Source: a bacterium | GTDB lineage: Bacteria > Bacillota > Clostridia > Lachnospirales > Lachnospiraceae | NCBI GenBank assembly: GCA_030535455.1 | Contig: JAUNJY010000042.1 | Span: 1-36,273 of the forward strand | Length of the DNA stretch: 36,273 bases | Direction of reading: 5' to 3' | Part shown: in pieces, positions 9,324-16,763 of the stretch | How the letters are laid out: the number at the start of each line of letters is the position of its first letter | Position numbering within the stretch: position 1 is the first letter of the stretch | Notes under the pieces: model-generated | What the model was told of the DNA's origin: nothing | Database searches by the model: none | Seen by the model: only the letters and a program-made list of their open reading frames with translations | Program-made: the position numbers and the translations under genes

Positions 9324-10145
9324 ATGCAAAGATATAAAATTGGACAGCTATCGAAAACGATGGGTGTGTCTACACACTTATTGAAGCATTATGAAAAATT
9401 TAACCTAGTTTCGCCGATAAAAGACGATTCCACTAACTATCGCTATTATGATGTCGGACAGTGCACTCGCATTATTACAAGTAAGAAATTCCGTAATATG
9501 GGATTTTCGTTAAAGGATACTGCCATGCTGGTAAATGAAATGGAAACAGAAGCAATCGATGATGCCGTGGATAACCAGATCAAAGCGCTAGAGGAACAGA
9601 TTAAAGAGCTTGAACATCAAAAGTATTTGGCAATGCAGTATAAGCAAGACAGTCAAGAAACCAACCACAGGCTGGGTGAGTGGTATGTTGAAGAGGTTGA
9701 GGAATTCTATTTTATTAAGCAGACAGATAATTATGAACTTTTGCAGGAGAATACATTAGAGGAGATGGGAGAGAACCTGCTAGACGGTGTTCCAATTGCA
9801 AAGTCTATGGTTTGGATCAAAGCATCTACCTTTACACAAGAAGACTCCAAATACCATTGGGGACTTGCATTAGAGAGCAAGAAGCTTGCACATATGAAAC
9901 AAAATAATTTTAATTTTAATCAAAATTATGATAATGTCTTTAAGGTTGAAAAGCAACGTGCGTTTGTAACGTTTGTTAAAGTAGAAGCACCTTATATGAG
10001 TACAGGGCGATTAATACAAGAGATTGTGAAACAATATCAAATGTTTGATTTAATGTTAACAAAGGATGTTTATGCAGAAATAATGAAACTAGAAAATGTG
10101 GAAGATAGCGAAGTTCACTACTTTCGCGTAATCATACCATTATAA
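9324..10145 (+). CDS. MerR-family transcriptional regulator
   Basis: The 273-residue protein has the MerR winged-helix at its N-terminus (YKIGQLSKTMGVSTHLLKHYE, then wing NYRYYD) followed by the helix-rich FRNMGFSLKDTAMLV segment and a coiled coil (about residues 80-115) that should form the dimer. The C-terminal 150 residues look like an effector-binding domain with a possible GyrI-like fold, ending in HYFRVIIPL. It lacks the cysteine pattern of metal-sensing MerR proteins, so an organic ligand is more likely. It lies directly upstream of the reductase gene at 10367, whose promoter has the 19-bp spacer typical of MerR targets, so that gene is a candidate target. The ribosome site is AGAAGG. 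Confidence 0.88.
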   Translation: MQRYKIGQLSKTMGVSTHLLKHYEKFNLVSPIKDDSTNYRYYDVGQCTRIITSKKFRNMGFSLKDTAMLVNEMETEAIDDAVDNQIKALEEQIKELEHQKYLAMQYKQDSQETNHRLGEWYVEEVEEFYFIKQTDNYELLQENTLEEMGENLLDGVPIAKSMVWIKASTFTQEDSKYHWGLALESKKLAHMKQNNFNFNQNYDNVFKVEKQRAFVTFVKVEAPYMSTGRLIQEIVKQYQMFDLMLTKDVYAEIMKLENVEDSEVHYFRVIIPL

Positions 10146-10206
10146 CCCGTGGGCGACACTCAGGTTTTGATGCGTAGGAGAAGAGTTTAATAAGAACAAT
10201 GATGGA

Positions 10207-10240
10207 AAGGATGTTATTCTATTAGAATGACATCTTTTTT
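10207..10240 (+). terminator. Terminator after the merR gene
   Basis: GATGTTATTCT and AGAATGACATC form an 11-bp stem with one mismatch, followed by six T residues. It separates the regulator gene from the reductase gene. Confidence 0.8.
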
Positions 10241-10276
10241 GTTACAGAAATTGTGATTAATTAACAACAATTTTTC

Positions 10277-10307
10277 TTGACTTGAGTGTAAGATGCAACT
10301 TTAAAAT
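10277..10307 (+). promoter_or_regulatory. Promoter with 19-bp spacer upstream of the lipoprotein reductase
   Basis: TTGACT (10277-10282) and TAAAAT (10302-10307) are separated by 19 bp, the overlong spacing that MerR-type activators correct by untwisting DNA. A partial dyad (TTGAGT..ACTTTAA) spans the spacer. The adjacent merR gene is the obvious candidate regulator. Confidence 0.45.
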
Positions 10308-10366
10308 AAGTCTTGTTAAAATTAAAACGATAAATAAATAACGATTTATATCGGAGGGTTTTAGGA

Positions 10367-12307
10367 ATGTTTAAAAGAAAACTTATGAAAAGCATTGTAT
10401 GCGTAGCACTTGCTTGCACAATCATGTCATCTTTAGTAGGATGTTCTTCTGAAAAGAAAACAGAGGAGTCTAACAATACGGCATCTGTAAGTCTAAAAGC
10501 AGGTACTTACACTTCTACTCAAAAGGGTAATGGTGGGGATGTTACAGTTGAAGTAACATTATCTGAAAATAAAATTGAAAGCATTACAGTAAAAGAACAT
10601 AGCGAAACACCAAACCTTGGTGATACTGCAATGGATTCTTTAATTGAAAAAATCGTAGAAAATCAAACAGTAGCAGTAGATGCTGTAACTGGTGCAACAA
10701 AATCTAGTGATGCATTAACTGAAGCAGTTAAAGACTGTATCAAACAAGCAGGTGGAGATGATACAACATTTGCATCTGAAGTTAAAAAAGATGGCGTTGA
10801 TGAAGAAATGTCCACACAAGTCGTAGTCGTTGGTGGTGGTGCTTCTGGTACAGCAGCAGCTCTTCAAGCAGTAGAAGATGGCGCAAAAGTTATTTTAGTA
10901 GAAATGACTCAATCTCCAGCAGGTCAAGGTACTCAAGCTGGCGGTATGTTCGCAACTAGCTCTACTCAACAAAAAGAAACAGATCAAACTTATGATAACA
11001 AATGGGTGTATGACCAATTCGTACAAACAAGTAACTATACAGCAAATGGTGGATTATTAACAAAAGTAATCCAAAACTCTGGTAATACGGTAGACTGGTT
11101 AATCGAAAACGGATGTAAATTAACATTAGCGTTACCTGGTACAGGCGGATACCAAGAACACGTTGAAACTCATCCAGCTTCATTAATCCACGGATATACA
11201 GAAGGTGGTACTCAGGCAATCACTAACTTACATGCATCAATCGTTGAAAAAGGTGGAGAAGTATTATACTCCACAAAAGCAACTGAATTAATCATGAAAG
11301 ATGGTAAAGTAGCTGGTATCAAAGCAGAAAAAGAAGATGGTGGTACTTTAACAATCAATTCTGATTCTGTAATCTTAGCAACTGGTGGTTTCGGTGGAAA
11401 CGAAGAAAAAGTAGCTGAAACATTTGGTGAAGGATTTGGTCAAAGCCGTATCTCTACTAACATTGGTACAGGTATCGAAATGGCAAAATCTGCAGGTGCA
11501 GATGCTGATTACAGCGATGCAATCACAATGCACTATGGTGTAAGCCGTGGTGGTACAGGATGGGGAACTACTTTAAACTCTGCATTATTAAACCCATTCT
11601 TACACGTAGATGTTGATGGTAACCGTTTCATGAACGAAGAAGATTTCATCTTCGAACCAATCAAATCTTCTGACGTAGTTAAATCTTTACCAACAAACAC
11701 TGCTTGGGAAATCTTTGATGAAACAATGATCCAAACAGTAAAAGAAAAAGGTACAATCGGCCTTAGCGAACAATACCCAGGTAAGTTAGCAACTGACCCA
11801 ACAAAATTCATCGAAGTTGGTCATGAAATCGATACAGCTGCAGCAGCTGCAAAAACAAAAGTTCCAACAGACTTAACTGAAGACATTGAAAAATACATTG
11901 CAGAAGGTACAATCGTAAAAGCTGACAGTGTAGAAGAATTAGCTGAAAAATTAGGAATGTCTAATTTAACAGAAACAATCAACCGTTACAACGAATTATG
12001 TGAAAAAGGTGAAGATACTGATCACTTCAAATCTGCAGAATACCTTGATAAGTTAGAAGGTACTTTATACGCAGTAAAAATCACTCCATCTGTATTCTTA
12101 GGAACACTTGGTGGTATCGAAATCAACGCTGATTGTGAAGTATTAGATAATAACGGTAAAGCAATCGAAGGCTTATATGCAGCTGGTGCTGAAACAAATG
12201 GTGCATACGGAAACTCTTATGTATTCTTTGAAGGTGGTACTTTAGGTTACGCATACGGAACTGGTAGAATTGCTGGACAATCTGCAGCAGAAGCAGTTAC
12301 AAAATAG
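10367..12307 (+). CDS. Lipoprotein flavoreductase with FMN-binding and FAD fumarate/urocanate-reductase-like domains
   Basis: This 646-residue protein has a lipoprotein signal (LVGC, Cys26), so it should be anchored on the outer face of the membrane. Residues 45-128 form an FMN-binding domain with the flavinylation motif DAVTGATKSS (Thr111), where ApbE-type transferases attach FMN through phosphoester. Residues 150-645 form a FAD_binding_2 / flavocytochrome-c domain (VVVVGGGASGTAAALQA; closing GTGRIAGQSAAEAV), as in UrdA and fumarate reductases. It is likely an extracellular terminal reductase taking electrons from the membrane. By eye, positions that hold the catalytic Arg and substrate-binding His/Arg in fumarate reductases are not conserved (LLNPF, SVFLGTLGG, YGNSYVFF), so the acceptor is probably not fumarate. 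Codon use (nearly all GAA, AAA and CAA) differs from the neighbours and suggests high expression. Confidence 0.9.
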   Translation: MFKRKLMKSIVCVALACTIMSSLVGCSSEKKTEESNNTASVSLKAGTYTSTQKGNGGDVTVEVTLSENKIESITVKEHSETPNLGDTAMDSLIEKIVENQTVAVDAVTGATKSSDALTEAVKDCIKQAGGDDTTFASEVKKDGVDEEMSTQVVVVGGGASGTAAALQAVEDGAKVILVEMTQSPAGQGTQAGGMFATSSTQQKETDQTYDNKWVYDQFVQTSNYTANGGLLTKVIQNSGNTVDWLIENGCKLTLALPGTGGYQEHVETHPASLIHGYTEGGTQAITNLHASIVEKGGEVLYSTKATELIMKDGKVAGIKAEKEDGGTLTINSDSVILATGGFGGNEEKVAETFGEGFGQSRISTNIGTGIEMAKSAGADADYSDAITMHYGVSRGGTGWGTTLNSALLNPFLHVDVDGNRFMNEEDFIFEPIKSSDVVKSLPTNTAWEIFDETMIQTVKEKGTIGLSEQYPGKLATDPTKFIEVGHEIDTAAAAAKTKVPTDLTEDIEKYIAEGTIVKADSVEELAEKLGMSNLTETINRYNELCEKGEDTDHFKSAEYLDKLEGTLYAVKITPSVFLGTLGGIEINADCEVLDNNGKAIEGLYAAGAETNGAYGNSYVFFEGGTLGYAYGTGRIAGQSAAEAVTK

Positions 12308-12361
12308 TTTTATAGTATTTATTTGATATAGATTTTCTTTTCATATTAACTGTTATACAAG

Positions 12362-12394
12362 AAAAGGAGGTGTCTCACTCGGACACCTCCTTTT
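12362..12394 (+). terminator. Terminator after the reductase gene
   Basis: AAAAGGAGGTGTC and GACACCTCCTTTT form a perfect 13-bp stem with a T tail. The structured repeat at 12391 begins on this T tail. Confidence 0.9.
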
Positions 12395-12541
12395 AGCTTG
12401 TCGACAAAGTCGCCAAACTTTGGATGAAATCAGGCTTTCATCCAGTGCCCAAGGAAACGATTAGTGTTCACTCGTGCAAGCCCTTATGAAACAGGACCTA
12501 TTCACACTAATCCAAAGATTTCATTTGTCTACAGCCTGAAA
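12391..12541 (+). mobile_element. MITE-like structured repeat, copy A (short form)
   Basis: About 150 bp with no coding capacity, highly similar to the reverse complement of 33050-33290. The ends form imperfect inverted repeats: TTTTAGCTTGTCGACAAAG on the left, and on the right a sequence whose complement reads TTTCAGGCTGTAGACAAATG. Inside are a GGATGAAA..TTTCATCC hairpin and a long stem GATTAGTGT..ACACTAATC enclosing CACTCGTGCAAG and a CCT..AGG hairpin. It starts exactly on the T tail of the reductase terminator. Relative to copy B it lacks about 90 bp between the ACTAATCC and GATTTCATTTG segments. The family is not identified; it could be a miniature transposable element or a conserved structured RNA. 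Confidence 0.7.
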
Positions 12542-12587
12542 AAAAGAATGCCAGTCCATATACTTATGTAATTAATACTGGAAAATA

Positions 12588-12596
12588 TGGTATAAT
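12588..12596 (+). promoter_or_regulatory. Extended -10 promoter of the 29-aa membrane peptide gene
   Basis: TGG followed by a perfect TATAAT. The -35 region is poor, as is common with extended -10 promoters. Confidence 0.5.
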
Positions 12597-12654
12597 ACAC
12601 ATACGGACATTCATTTACATGCTTTATTTTATTGTTAAAAGGAGGCGTTTAGGA

Positions 12655-12744
12655 ATGCAAATTGATATATGGAGCATTATTGGTTTTGTGATTATTATTG
12701 CAGGATTTGGTTATGCCATATATGATGAGTATTTTAAAGCGTAG
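12655..12744 (+). CDS. Small single-span membrane protein (29 aa)
   Basis: A 29-codon frame (MQIDIWSIIGFVIIIAGFG, then YAIYDEYFKA) contains one hydrophobic helix with a short acidic/aromatic C-terminal end. Support comes from a strong AAAGGAGG site about 9 bases before the ATG and an extended -10 promoter (12588-12596). I know no family. Peptides of this size commonly tune membrane protein complexes, but no partner can be named. A spurious ORF is possible, but the combination of promoter, ribosome site and membrane-helix composition argues for a real gene. Confidence 0.55.
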   Translation: MQIDIWSIIGFVIIIAGFGYAIYDEYFKA

Positions 12745-12820
12745 ACAGTTTTTTTAGGAACTGGAACAATACTAAGGATATAAAGCTGAGGATAAGGATG
12801 AATGACAAAGAAGTGTTTAG

Positions 12821-12857
12821 ATAGGCGGAAGGTACCAAAAAAGTTTCTTTCGCCTAT
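12821..12857 (+). other. Hairpin upstream of the acetyltransferase gene
   Basis: ATAGGCGGAAG and CTTTCGCCTAT form a 10-11 bp stem. There is no T run after it, so it is a weak terminator for the small gene upstream or a leader structure of the gene downstream. Nothing else was seen in 12745-12893. Confidence 0.4.
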
Positions 12858-12893
12858 TCTGTATAAAAAAGAAAGCGAGAGGGATTGACAGAC

Positions 12894-13529
12894 ATGAACG
12901 AAACAAACATGGGAAGTTACATAATCAGACAGGAAGAGCCTGCAGACTATAAGGAAGTAGAAAATCTGACAAGAGAAGCATTCTGGGATATTTACCGTCC
13001 AGGATGTAATGAACATTTAGTAGTACATAACCTGAGAGCATCTAAGAATTTTATTAAGGAACTAGATTTCGTCGTACTGGATGGCGAAACAATCATTGGA
13101 AATATCGTATATAGCAAATGTTATATTATAAACGAGGCGGGAGAGAGGAAAGAAGCCATTTCTTTTGGTCCAATCAGCGTACTTCCTGAATATCAGAAAA
13201 AGGGGATCGGCAGCCTTATGATTAACCATACCACCAAGCTTGCAAAAGAGCTGGGCTATAAGGCAGTCTTCATTACAGGAAACGATAAATATTATTCTCG
13301 CTTTGGATTTTGTCCAGCAAGCAAGTATGATGTACATATGGAAGGCATTCCAAAAGAGAACGTGGCATCCTTCTTTATGGCATTGGAATTAGACGAAGGG
13401 GCACTAGCCGATTACTCTGGACTTATCCAGTTTGATCCGGCATTTGAGCCAGGCATAGAAGAGCTAGAACAGTTTGAAACACAGTTTCCTCCAAAGGTGA
13501 AACGAGAAAAAAGAAAGAGTGATTTATAA
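12894..13529 (+). CDS. GNAT-family N-acetyltransferase
   Basis: This 211-residue protein has the GNAT fold. The N-terminal strand is YIIRQEEPADYKEVENLTREAF, and the acetyl-CoA binding motif A is ISVLPEYQKKGIGSLMI, with the Q/R-x-x-G-x-G/A pyrophosphate loop as QKKGIG. FITGNDKYYSRFGF is the motif B region typical of YhbS-like members. It transfers an acetyl group from acetyl-CoA to an amine; the acceptor cannot be predicted. An upstream in-frame TTG at 12885 exists, but GAGAGGGA about 9 bases before 12894 favours the ATG. It is followed by a hairpin and the DUF4179 gene. Confidence 0.88.
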   Translation: MNETNMGSYIIRQEEPADYKEVENLTREAFWDIYRPGCNEHLVVHNLRASKNFIKELDFVVLDGETIIGNIVYSKCYIINEAGERKEAISFGPISVLPEYQKKGIGSLMINHTTKLAKELGYKAVFITGNDKYYSRFGFCPASKYDVHMEGIPKENVASFFMALELDEGALADYSGLIQFDPAFEPGIEELEQFETQFPPKVKREKRKSDL

Positions 13530-13536
13530 GGAAAAG

Positions 13537-13570
13537 AAGTCCCTTGAGGCGGTGCTGCTTCAAGGGACTT
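13537..13570 (+). repeat. Perfect 11-bp inverted repeat between the GNAT and DUF4179 genes
   Basis: AAGTCCCTTGA and TCAAGGGACTT surround a 12-base loop. There is no following T run. The open frame of the next gene begins inside the loop at 13548, so the hairpin lies exactly where the missing 5' end of that gene would be. Confidence 0.55.
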
Positions 13571-13601
13571 AGAAGGAGCAAAAGAACGCATCCTAAAACA
13601 T

Positions 13602-14582
13602 TTGGAAGAAGATACAAACAAAAAAATCTCATTGTTTCAACATATTCATTTTCAGAAGCGACTGGCATTTGCTATTGCTTGCCTGCTGATGGTATGTATC
13701 GCGCTTCCGGTGCCGCAGGTCCGTGCAAGTATTATGCATCTAGGAACATTTTTCTATGAGTCGGTTTCGGAGTTATTTGGGGGTGGAGCATTGCCAGAAT
13801 TAGACCAATACAGCAGTAAAGTCTTGATGACGGCAGAGGATCAGGGGATTACGATCCAGCTAAATGAAGTGGTTGTGGATAATACCAATTTGGTTGCTAC
13901 TTATACCGTGCAGTATGAGGAAGAAGTGGGAGACGATGGAATTGCTTTGATGGGATTTACAACGATCAATGGAAAATCCGCAAAAGAAGATCATACTATG
14001 CAGGGAAAGAAAATAGCAGAGCATCAATATCAAGGTTATATTCAAAGCAGCGTAGGGGAAATCTACACAGGAGGAAAATCAGAGTGTGAGATCTGTTTTA
14101 CTACCATGTGGGTAAATAAAAAAGAAATTGCAGGGAATTGGGAGTTTACGTTTACCCTGGATGACAATCATCTAATTCAGAATACAAAAAATGCTGCTAT
14201 TAATACCACGCTACAGCTAAGAGATGGAAAACAAGCAAAGGTAAAAGACGTAAAGAGTAACGAGAAGGGAACCTATATTACGACAGTAATGCCAAACCTA
14301 GACGGAACCCAGTATTATTTTATTGCAGGAAAGGATCAAAAGGGGAATATGGTGTATTTCGTACCGTTTATGGACGAAGGAAGCGTAGAACCAGACAGTG
14401 AGGACAATATCGCAGTTACATTTACAATGTTTGACCAGGAAAATAAGACAAGGACAACAGTAAGTGAGGATTGCACAGAATTAGAATTGGCATTTTATAC
14501 ATTACCGGAAGGAACGACAGAGCTTGAAAAATTAACAAAGACCAATATTACATCGGAAGTATTTAATGTATCATTGAAATAA
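13602..14582 (+). CDS. DUF4179-domain membrane protein (anti-sigma-factor-like), apparently 5'-truncated
   Basis: The 326-residue frame begins with a cytoplasmic stub, then one membrane helix (about residues 20-42, AFAIACLLMVCIALPVP) and a secreted beta-rich domain of the DUF4179 type (about 60-180 and beyond). Such proteins usually sit behind an ECF sigma-factor gene and act as its membrane anti-sigma partner; here the upstream gene is an acetyltransferase and no sigma gene is present. The start is a TTG with no ribosome site at a proper distance (AAGGAG at 13573-13578 is 23 bases away). The frame is open back to 13548 and encodes family-like residues DLEGAKERILKHLEED without a start codon. 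The N-terminus therefore looks lost and the gene may be non-functional. Confidence 0.6.
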   Translation: MEEDTNKKISLFQHIHFQKRLAFAIACLLMVCIALPVPQVRASIMHLGTFFYESVSELFGGGALPELDQYSSKVLMTAEDQGITIQLNEVVVDNTNLVATYTVQYEEEVGDDGIALMGFTTINGKSAKEDHTMQGKKIAEHQYQGYIQSSVGEIYTGGKSECEICFTTMWVNKKEIAGNWEFTFTLDDNHLIQNTKNAAINTTLQLRDGKQAKVKDVKSNEKGTYITTVMPNLDGTQYYFIAGKDQKGNMVYFVPFMDEGSVEPDSEDNIAVTFTMFDQENKTRTTVSEDCTELELAFYTLPEGTTELEKLTKTNITSEVFNVSLK

Positions 14583-14587
14583 TTAGG

Positions 14588-14632
14588 AAACGTCTGTAGG
14601 ATGGAGAAGTCCATTTTGCAGGCGTTTTGTTC
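14588..14632 (+). terminator. Terminator after the DUF4179 gene
   Basis: AAACGTCTG and CAGGCGTTTT form the outer stem, with a smaller inner pairing, followed by a short T-rich tail. Confidence 0.6.
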
Positions 14633-14716
14633 ATTTATTGGAAGAGGAAGTGATCGCAAAAGTTCTTTTACAAAAGCAGTAATGGGAAAATTAATTTAAT
14701 TTTGGATACTAAAGCA

Positions 14717-14745
14717 TTGACAATATATGGTAATAAATGTATGAT
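14717..14745 (+). promoter_or_regulatory. Promoter of the tetR operon
   Basis: TTGACA (14717-14722) and TATGAT (14740-14745) with a 17-bp spacer. The predicted transcription start falls at the edge of the palindrome at 14753-14769. Confidence 0.75.
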
Positions 14746-14752
14746 AAATAAA

Positions 14753-14769
14753 AATGACACAATGTCATT
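14753..14769. promoter_or_regulatory. Palindromic operator, probably for the adjacent TetR regulator
   Basis: AATGACA, CAA, TGTCATT is a perfect 7-3-7 palindrome covering the predicted transcription start, between the -10 box and the ribosome site of the tetR gene. The position and symmetry suit negative autoregulation by a TetR dimer. The assignment to this regulator is inferred. Confidence 0.65.
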
Positions 14770-14788
14770 AATAAAGAGGGGGATAACA

Positions 14789-15469
14789 ATGCCAAAGGTT
14801 ACGGAAGAATATACAGAGGAAAAGAAAAATCAGATTATGGATGTTGCAGCGGATTTGATAAAGGAAATTCCCCTTTATAAGATCACAATGCGCGATGTAA
14901 TAAAAAGGATAGGATACAGCCAGGGAATGGTATATCGCTACTATAAAGGTGTCGATGAAATATTTCTGGACCTTATAAATCGAGAGATTAAAGAGATTGA
15001 TGTACAAAGCAAGGTAGACCAGTGTTTACAAGAACAGATGTCGGAAAATGAGATAATTCGAAAACTGTTTTTATTACTAGGAGATTACATATTAGCGGTG
15101 CAGAAAAAAATAGGCGGTAAATGCTATTATGAGATACTAGTCACATATGCATTTGATGAAACGAAACAAAAGGAACTGCTGCCTCGATTATTAATTAAGC
15201 AAAATCTAATGTATATCCAGTCACATATAATTCAATATATTTTGAAAAAGGAAGAGGAAGGTGTGTTTACACTGGATACCCCAATTGAGCAGCTGGCAGT
15301 CTATGTAGGGGATACTATTGATGGCATCAGCAATCATGCAGCACTAATGGGAAATGGCAATATCGACAGTATTAGAGAGGAAATCATGCAATTATACCGC
15401 ATGGTAGGGGAATATGTGATTACAAAACTCACTAGTAAAGGGAAGGGGAAGATCGAGGATGTGGGATGA
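14789..15469 (+). CDS. TetR-family transcriptional repressor
   Basis: The 226-residue protein has the TetR DNA-binding domain at residues 8-55 (KKNQIMDVAADLIKEIPLYKITMRDVIKRIGYSQGMVYRYYKG, quoted only to show the helix-turn-helix ending in YRYYKG) and a helical ligand-binding domain. Upstream in-frame codons reach 14702, but that segment contains the promoter and the operator, and AGAGGGGG precedes 14789, so 14789 is the start. The gene overlaps the next one by 11 bases, so all three genes to 17391 should be one operon. It probably represses its own operon; the inducer may be a redox-active or antimicrobial compound given the flavodoxin-like products, but that is inference. Confidence 0.9.
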   Translation: MPKVTEEYTEEKKNQIMDVAADLIKEIPLYKITMRDVIKRIGYSQGMVYRYYKGVDEIFLDLINREIKEIDVQSKVDQCLQEQMSENEIIRKLFLLLGDYILAVQKKIGGKCYYEILVTYAFDETKQKELLPRLLIKQNLMYIQSHIIQYILKKEEEGVFTLDTPIEQLAVYVGDTIDGISNHAALMGNGNIDSIREEIMQLYRMVGEYVITKLTSKGKGKIEDVG

Positions 15470-16763
15470 GAGAGAACAAAAACCAGTGTTGGAGTACCTA
15501 GTCTGGACTTTTTTGATCAGTTGGTGTTGTGAAGGGATTATTTTAGCGATGGAACACACCAATGTGTTACCTGAAGCAGCTCAGAAAGCAATCGTCATGA
15601 TCATAATAGGATTTGGAGCAGGGCTGGCACCGGCATATGCAACCTTTATCTTGTTGAAAAGGCATGACAAGATAAAAGAAATTAAGGAGTTTTGGGGACG
15701 CATGAGAAAATGCACCAACTGGAGCATAACGTTATTGACGCTTGCCGGAGTGATGGCCTACCAGCTGTTAAAATGCTGTTTGACAGAGGAAGGGCTGGGA
15801 AATCCATGGTACTGTTTTATTCTGTTTCTTCCGGTTATGTTTTTTGGAGGCGGGTTAGAGGAGGTTGGCTGGAGAGGATTTCTGCAGCCAGCCTTAGAGG
15901 AAAGAATGCCATTTGTAGTGGCAACCTTGCTTCAAGGAGCAATCTGGAGCATCTGGCACTTGCCATTATGGCTTATAAGAAATGCAAATCAATCCCAGTT
16001 TCAGTTCCTTTCCTTTTGGCTGTACTGTACGGCATTCAGCTTTTCTCTGGCACTGGTTTATAAGCTGAGCAAAAGCGTCATAGCAGTAGTCGTGCTCCAT
16101 GCATGGGGAAATGTGGTATTAGGTGGCATGTTTACCATTCATTCGCTGACAGAAGTTCCTGGGACAAAGACACTTATTTTATATGCAATAGAAATCGTAG
16201 TTTCAACTCTCATCGTTACTATCTGGGACAGAAGGCAAGTACAGGATGGAAAAAAAGAAGAGGAAAAGATCTTGATCGTCAACACTCTTAAAGATAGCAA
16301 TCGGAAAAACATAGTAGAGATGTTTCCAAATGCAGAAGTAGTTAATACCAATACCTATCAGATCCATTCCTGCATCGGTTGTAACAGCTGTTGGATTAAG
16401 ACACCTGGTAAATGTGCTATAAAGGATGATTATGAAGCGTTGTTCAAGAAAATCGTACTGGCGGATAAAATTGTATTTTTAGCAGAAGAAAGACTGGGAA
16501 TGGTTTCGTACCAAATGAAAAACATCATAGATCGAATGATTGCAGTGGATGTGCCATATACGTGTATCAAGAATGGACAGACAAGACATTGCAGCAGGTA
16601 TAAAAAATGCTGGAAGCTTATGTTAGTAATGCCTCAAAGCAGCAATAGGGCACATATAAATGACTGGATGGAGCGGGTAGCGATTAACTTTCATTCAAAG
16701 TCATTAGGGACATATCAAATAACAGAAAGGGAGAAAATCAACCATGCGTTATACGATTGTTAG
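15459..16763 (+). CDS. Fusion of a CPBP intramembrane protease and an NADPH-dependent FMN-reductase-like domain
   Basis: This 434-residue protein is one uninterrupted frame. Residues 1-258 form an integral membrane CPBP (Abi/Rce1-like) domain with the motifs EEVGWRG (E134, E135, R139), a following WSIWH (H167) and VLHAWGN (H214), the expected catalytic residues. After a charged linker (about 259-270) comes a flavodoxin-like domain (270-434) with the cysteine motif CIGCNSCW..PGKC (C305, C308, C311, C319) and IKDDYEAL, as in iron-sulfur flavoprotein / NADPH-dependent FMN reductases. The flavodoxin part should be cytoplasmic. It overlaps tetR by 11 bases and the next gene by 20, indicating translational coupling. 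A joined membrane protease and redox domain is unusual; the role is unknown. Confidence 0.85.
   Translation: MWDEREQKPVLEYLVWTFLISWCCEGIILAMEHTNVLPEAAQKAIVMIIIGFGAGLAPAYATFILLKRHDKIKEIKEFWGRMRKCTNWSITLLTLAGVMAYQLLKCCLTEEGLGNPWYCFILFLPVMFFGGGLEEVGWRGFLQPALEERMPFVVATLLQGAIWSIWHLPLWLIRNANQSQFQFLSFWLYCTAFSFSLALVYKLSKSVIAVVVLHAWGNVVLGGMFTIHSLTEVPGTKTLILYAIEIVVSTLIVTIWDRRQVQDGKKEEEKILIVNTLKDSNRKNIVEMFPNAEVVNTNTYQIHSCIGCNSCWIKTPGKCAIKDDYEALFKKIVLADKIVFLAEERLGMVSYQMKNIIDRMIAVDVPYTCIKNGQTRHCSRYKKCWKLMLVMPQSSNRAHINDWMERVAINFHSKSLGTYQITEREKINHALYDC

Noticed and set aside
10157-10180. Terminator directly after the merR stop
   Set aside because: No stable stem was found there; the clear terminator is at 10207-10240.
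12391-12541. CRISPR repeat or tRNA-like gene in the structured repeat
   Set aside because: There are no regularly spaced repeats, and no cloverleaf with an anticodon arm or TTCGA loop. It occurs as one copy here and one inverted copy 20 kb away.
15692-16063. Plus-strand frame of 123 codons
   Set aside because: It lies in another frame inside the CPBP part of the fusion gene and shows no ribosome site or family motif.
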